33,904 nucleotides of DNA from NCBI RefSeq assembly GCF_000281955.1, contig NZ_AKKF01000014.1, forward strand, positions 1-33,904. Direction: 5' to 3'. Made by a program: the position numbers and the translations under genes. This DNA comes from Caulobacter sp. AP07 (GTDB taxonomy: Bacteria > Pseudomonadota > Alphaproteobacteria > Caulobacterales > Caulobacteraceae). The notes below the pieces were generated by a model that had not been told where the DNA came from, did no database searches, and saw nothing but the letters and a program-made list of their open reading frames with translations. Positions within the stretch are counted from its first letter, which is position 1, and the number at the start of each line of letters is the position of its first letter. Positions 32,643 through 33,904 of this stretch are shown here, piece by piece.

Positions 32643-33205
32643 GCCTGACGGCCATCGCCCTCAACGGTCTGCTGGCGATCCTGCTGCTGGTCGCCCTGGG
32701 CTTCGGCGTGCGCCTGGAGCGCCGGCTGAAGGCCCTGCGCGACAGCCACGAGGGCTTCGCCAAGGCCGTGGCCGACCTCGACCGCGCCGCCATGCGGGCC
32801 GAACAGGGCCTGGCCGACCTGCGGGCCGCCACCGACGAGGCCGCCGACACCCTGGCCGACCGCATCGACAAGGCCCGGGCCCTGGCCGCCCAGCTGGACG
32901 AGCGCCTGAACCGCCCGATGGTGACGCCGCCGCCCGCCGCGGCCTCGCGTCCGGCCATCCCGCGCCCTGAAAGGGCGCCGGAGCCCGAGGCGCCGTCCGA
33001 GACGTCCCGCCGCCTGCGCGCCGAGGACTTCGAGAAGCTGCTGGACCGCGAGGCCCGCATCCCCCGCGACGTCGCGCCGCCACCCGCCGCGCGACCTTCC
33101 GCGCCCAAGGAAACCCCGCGTTCACGAGCGCGGATAGATGATGACCTGTTCGAGGGCCCGGAAGATCCGCCGCGCCCCGGCTCGAATTTTAGAGGCCGCC
33201 GATGA
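32639..33205 (+). CDS. DUF6468-like membrane protein of the flagellar cluster
   Basis: A 188-residue protein of unknown function. It has one N-terminal membrane helix (about 5-24, ALNGLLAILLLVALGFGV) and a charged coiled-coil segment (about 25-92). A long Pro/Arg/Glu-rich, probably disordered tail contains ETSRRLRAEDFEKLLDREAR. Its ATG overlaps the fliM stop and its stop overlaps the next start, so it is translated with its neighbours. The position suggests a motor or C-ring accessory role, an inference from context. Confidence 0.75.
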   Translation: MSLTAIALNGLLAILLLVALGFGVRLERRLKALRDSHEGFAKAVADLDRAAMRAEQGLADLRAATDEAADTLADRIDKARALAAQLDERLNRPMVTPPPAAASRPAIPRPERAPEPEAPSETSRRLRAEDFEKLLDREARIPRDVAPPPAARPSAPKETPRSRARIDDDLFEGPEDPPRPGSNFRGRR

Positions 33206-33904
33206 AAAACGTTCCGCGCATCCTGCCGATCGTCGGGATCGCCGTGGTCGGCGTGCTGGCGGTCAACGCCCTGGCCGGGGCCAAGTCGCTGCCCAACATG
33301 CTGAGCGGGGCCAAGGCCTTCGCCGAGGGCGTGGCCAAGCCGGACGCCGAAAAGGCCCCGTCGGCCGACGAGGCCGGCAAGGACGCGGCCGCCCAGGCCC
33401 CCCCGCCGCGCGTCTGCGCCCCGTCCGCCTCCGACCTGGCCCGCGAGGCCGGCCTGTCGCCCGCCGAACTGCGCGTCCTGCAGAGCCTGGGCCAGCGTCG
33501 CGGCCAACTGGACCAGCGCGAGCAGGACATCGACGTCCAGTTGCAGCTGCTGGCCGCCGCCGAGGGCAAGCTGGACGCCAAGATGAAGGCGCTGAACGGC
33601 ATGAAGGGCGAGATCCAGGGCCTGCTGGGCCAGGCCGACGCCCAGAAGGAGGCCGAGTCCCAGCGCATGGTGCTGGTCTATTCGGCCATGAAGCCCAAGG
33701 ACGCCGCCGCCCGCATGAGCGTGCTGGACGACAGCGTGCGCCTGCCGATCGCCTCGAAGATGAAGGAGCGCACGCTCAGCATGATCCTGGCCAACATGTC
33801 GCCCACCGACGCCAAGATCCTGACCGAGCGCCTGGCCAACCGCCTGTCGGCCGACGCCATCGCCAAGGGCAAGGCGGCCCTGGCCGCCGCCAGCGCGCCG
33901 CCCG
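33202..33904 (+). CDS. MotE-like flagellar protein (3' end beyond window)
   Basis: The first 234 residues of a protein that continues past the window. It has an N-terminal membrane/signal segment (about 5-25, RILPIVGIAVVGVLAVNALA), an Ala/Pro-rich linker with a lone Cys72, and a long coiled coil (about 95-150, RRGQLDQREQDIDVQLQLLA). The C-terminal region resembles the MgtE N-terminal domain (MKPKDAAARMSVLDDSV, then MILANMSPTDAKILTERLA). This matches MotE-family proteins, periplasmic chaperones for motility proteins such as MotC in rhizobia. ATG overlaps the preceding stop (ATGA). Confidence 0.8.
   Translation, partial: MKNVPRILPIVGIAVVGVLAVNALAGAKSLPNMLSGAKAFAEGVAKPDAEKAPSADEAGKDAAAQAPPPRVCAPSASDLAREAGLSPAELRVLQSLGQRRGQLDQREQDIDVQLQLLAAAEGKLDAKMKALNGMKGEIQGLLGQADAQKEAESQRMVLVYSAMKPKDAAARMSVLDDSVRLPIASKMKERTLSMILANMSPTDAKILTERLANRLSADAIAKGKAALAAASAPP

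Overview
The window reads as chromosome of a free-living, aerobic, flagellated alphaproteobacterium, most likely Caulobacter or a close relative. It is GC-rich, has alphaproteobacterial control sites (a LexA direct repeat GAAC-N7-GAAC, an EcfG/sigma-T type GGAAC-N17-CGTT promoter, a sigma-54 flagellar promoter, a CtrA-like TTAACC site), carries two TonB-dependent receptors for scarce nutrients, and has the Caulobacter-style divergent arrangement flgFGAH / fliLM. I see no tRNA, rRNA, CRISPR array, transposase or phage gene.

Layout. 1-3054 (minus): an SOS-controlled endonuclease III-like glycosylase, then a tightly coupled phosphate unit (DUF47/PhoU-like protein, Pit transporter, Nudix hydrolase) behind a possible PHO box. 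3254-7370 (plus): a two-subunit molybdenum hydroxylase of isoquinoline 1-oxidoreductase type (2Fe-2S subunit plus Tat-exported large subunit) and an FAD oxidoreductase. 7559-8881 (plus): a FucP/GluP-type sugar transporter behind a perfect LacI-type palindrome, closed by a strong terminator. 9013-9539 (minus): a GlsB/YeaQ stress membrane protein with an EcfG-type promoter and a possible 39-residue membrane peptide. 9804-11159 (plus): a dicarboxylate/amino-acid symporter.

11269-17253 (minus) holds a surface-signalling unit: FecI-like sigma factor, FecR-like anti-sigma, STN-domain TonB receptor, and then a periplasmic GH37 trehalase. Upstream on the same strand (17347-19774) are a sorbosone-dehydrogenase-like lipoprotein, thioredoxin-2 (TrxC) and a TrxC paralogue that has lost both active-site cysteines but keeps its zinc-binding cysteines.

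19811-26811 looks like a compact polysaccharide-utilisation locus for a uronic-acid-containing glycan: GH105 unsaturated uronyl hydrolase, FCD-type GntR regulator, TonB receptor and a large secreted protein that I suspect is a polysaccharide lyase of a family I do not recognise. Three copies of one operator (core TTGGYCTGACC) lie in front of the GH105 gene, the regulator gene and the receptor gene, tying the locus into one regulon. This is the best candidate here for an undescribed system.

26993-33904: a small secreted protein of unknown function, then flagellar genes. flgF-flgG-flgA-flgH run leftward from a sigma-54 promoter. fliL-fliM, a DUF6468-like membrane protein and a MotE-like protein (cut by the window end) run rightward with stop/start overlaps. 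Structured intergenic repeats lie at 11183-11268, 12873-12904 and 26820-26982; the last is a pair of inverted modules forming one long dyad.
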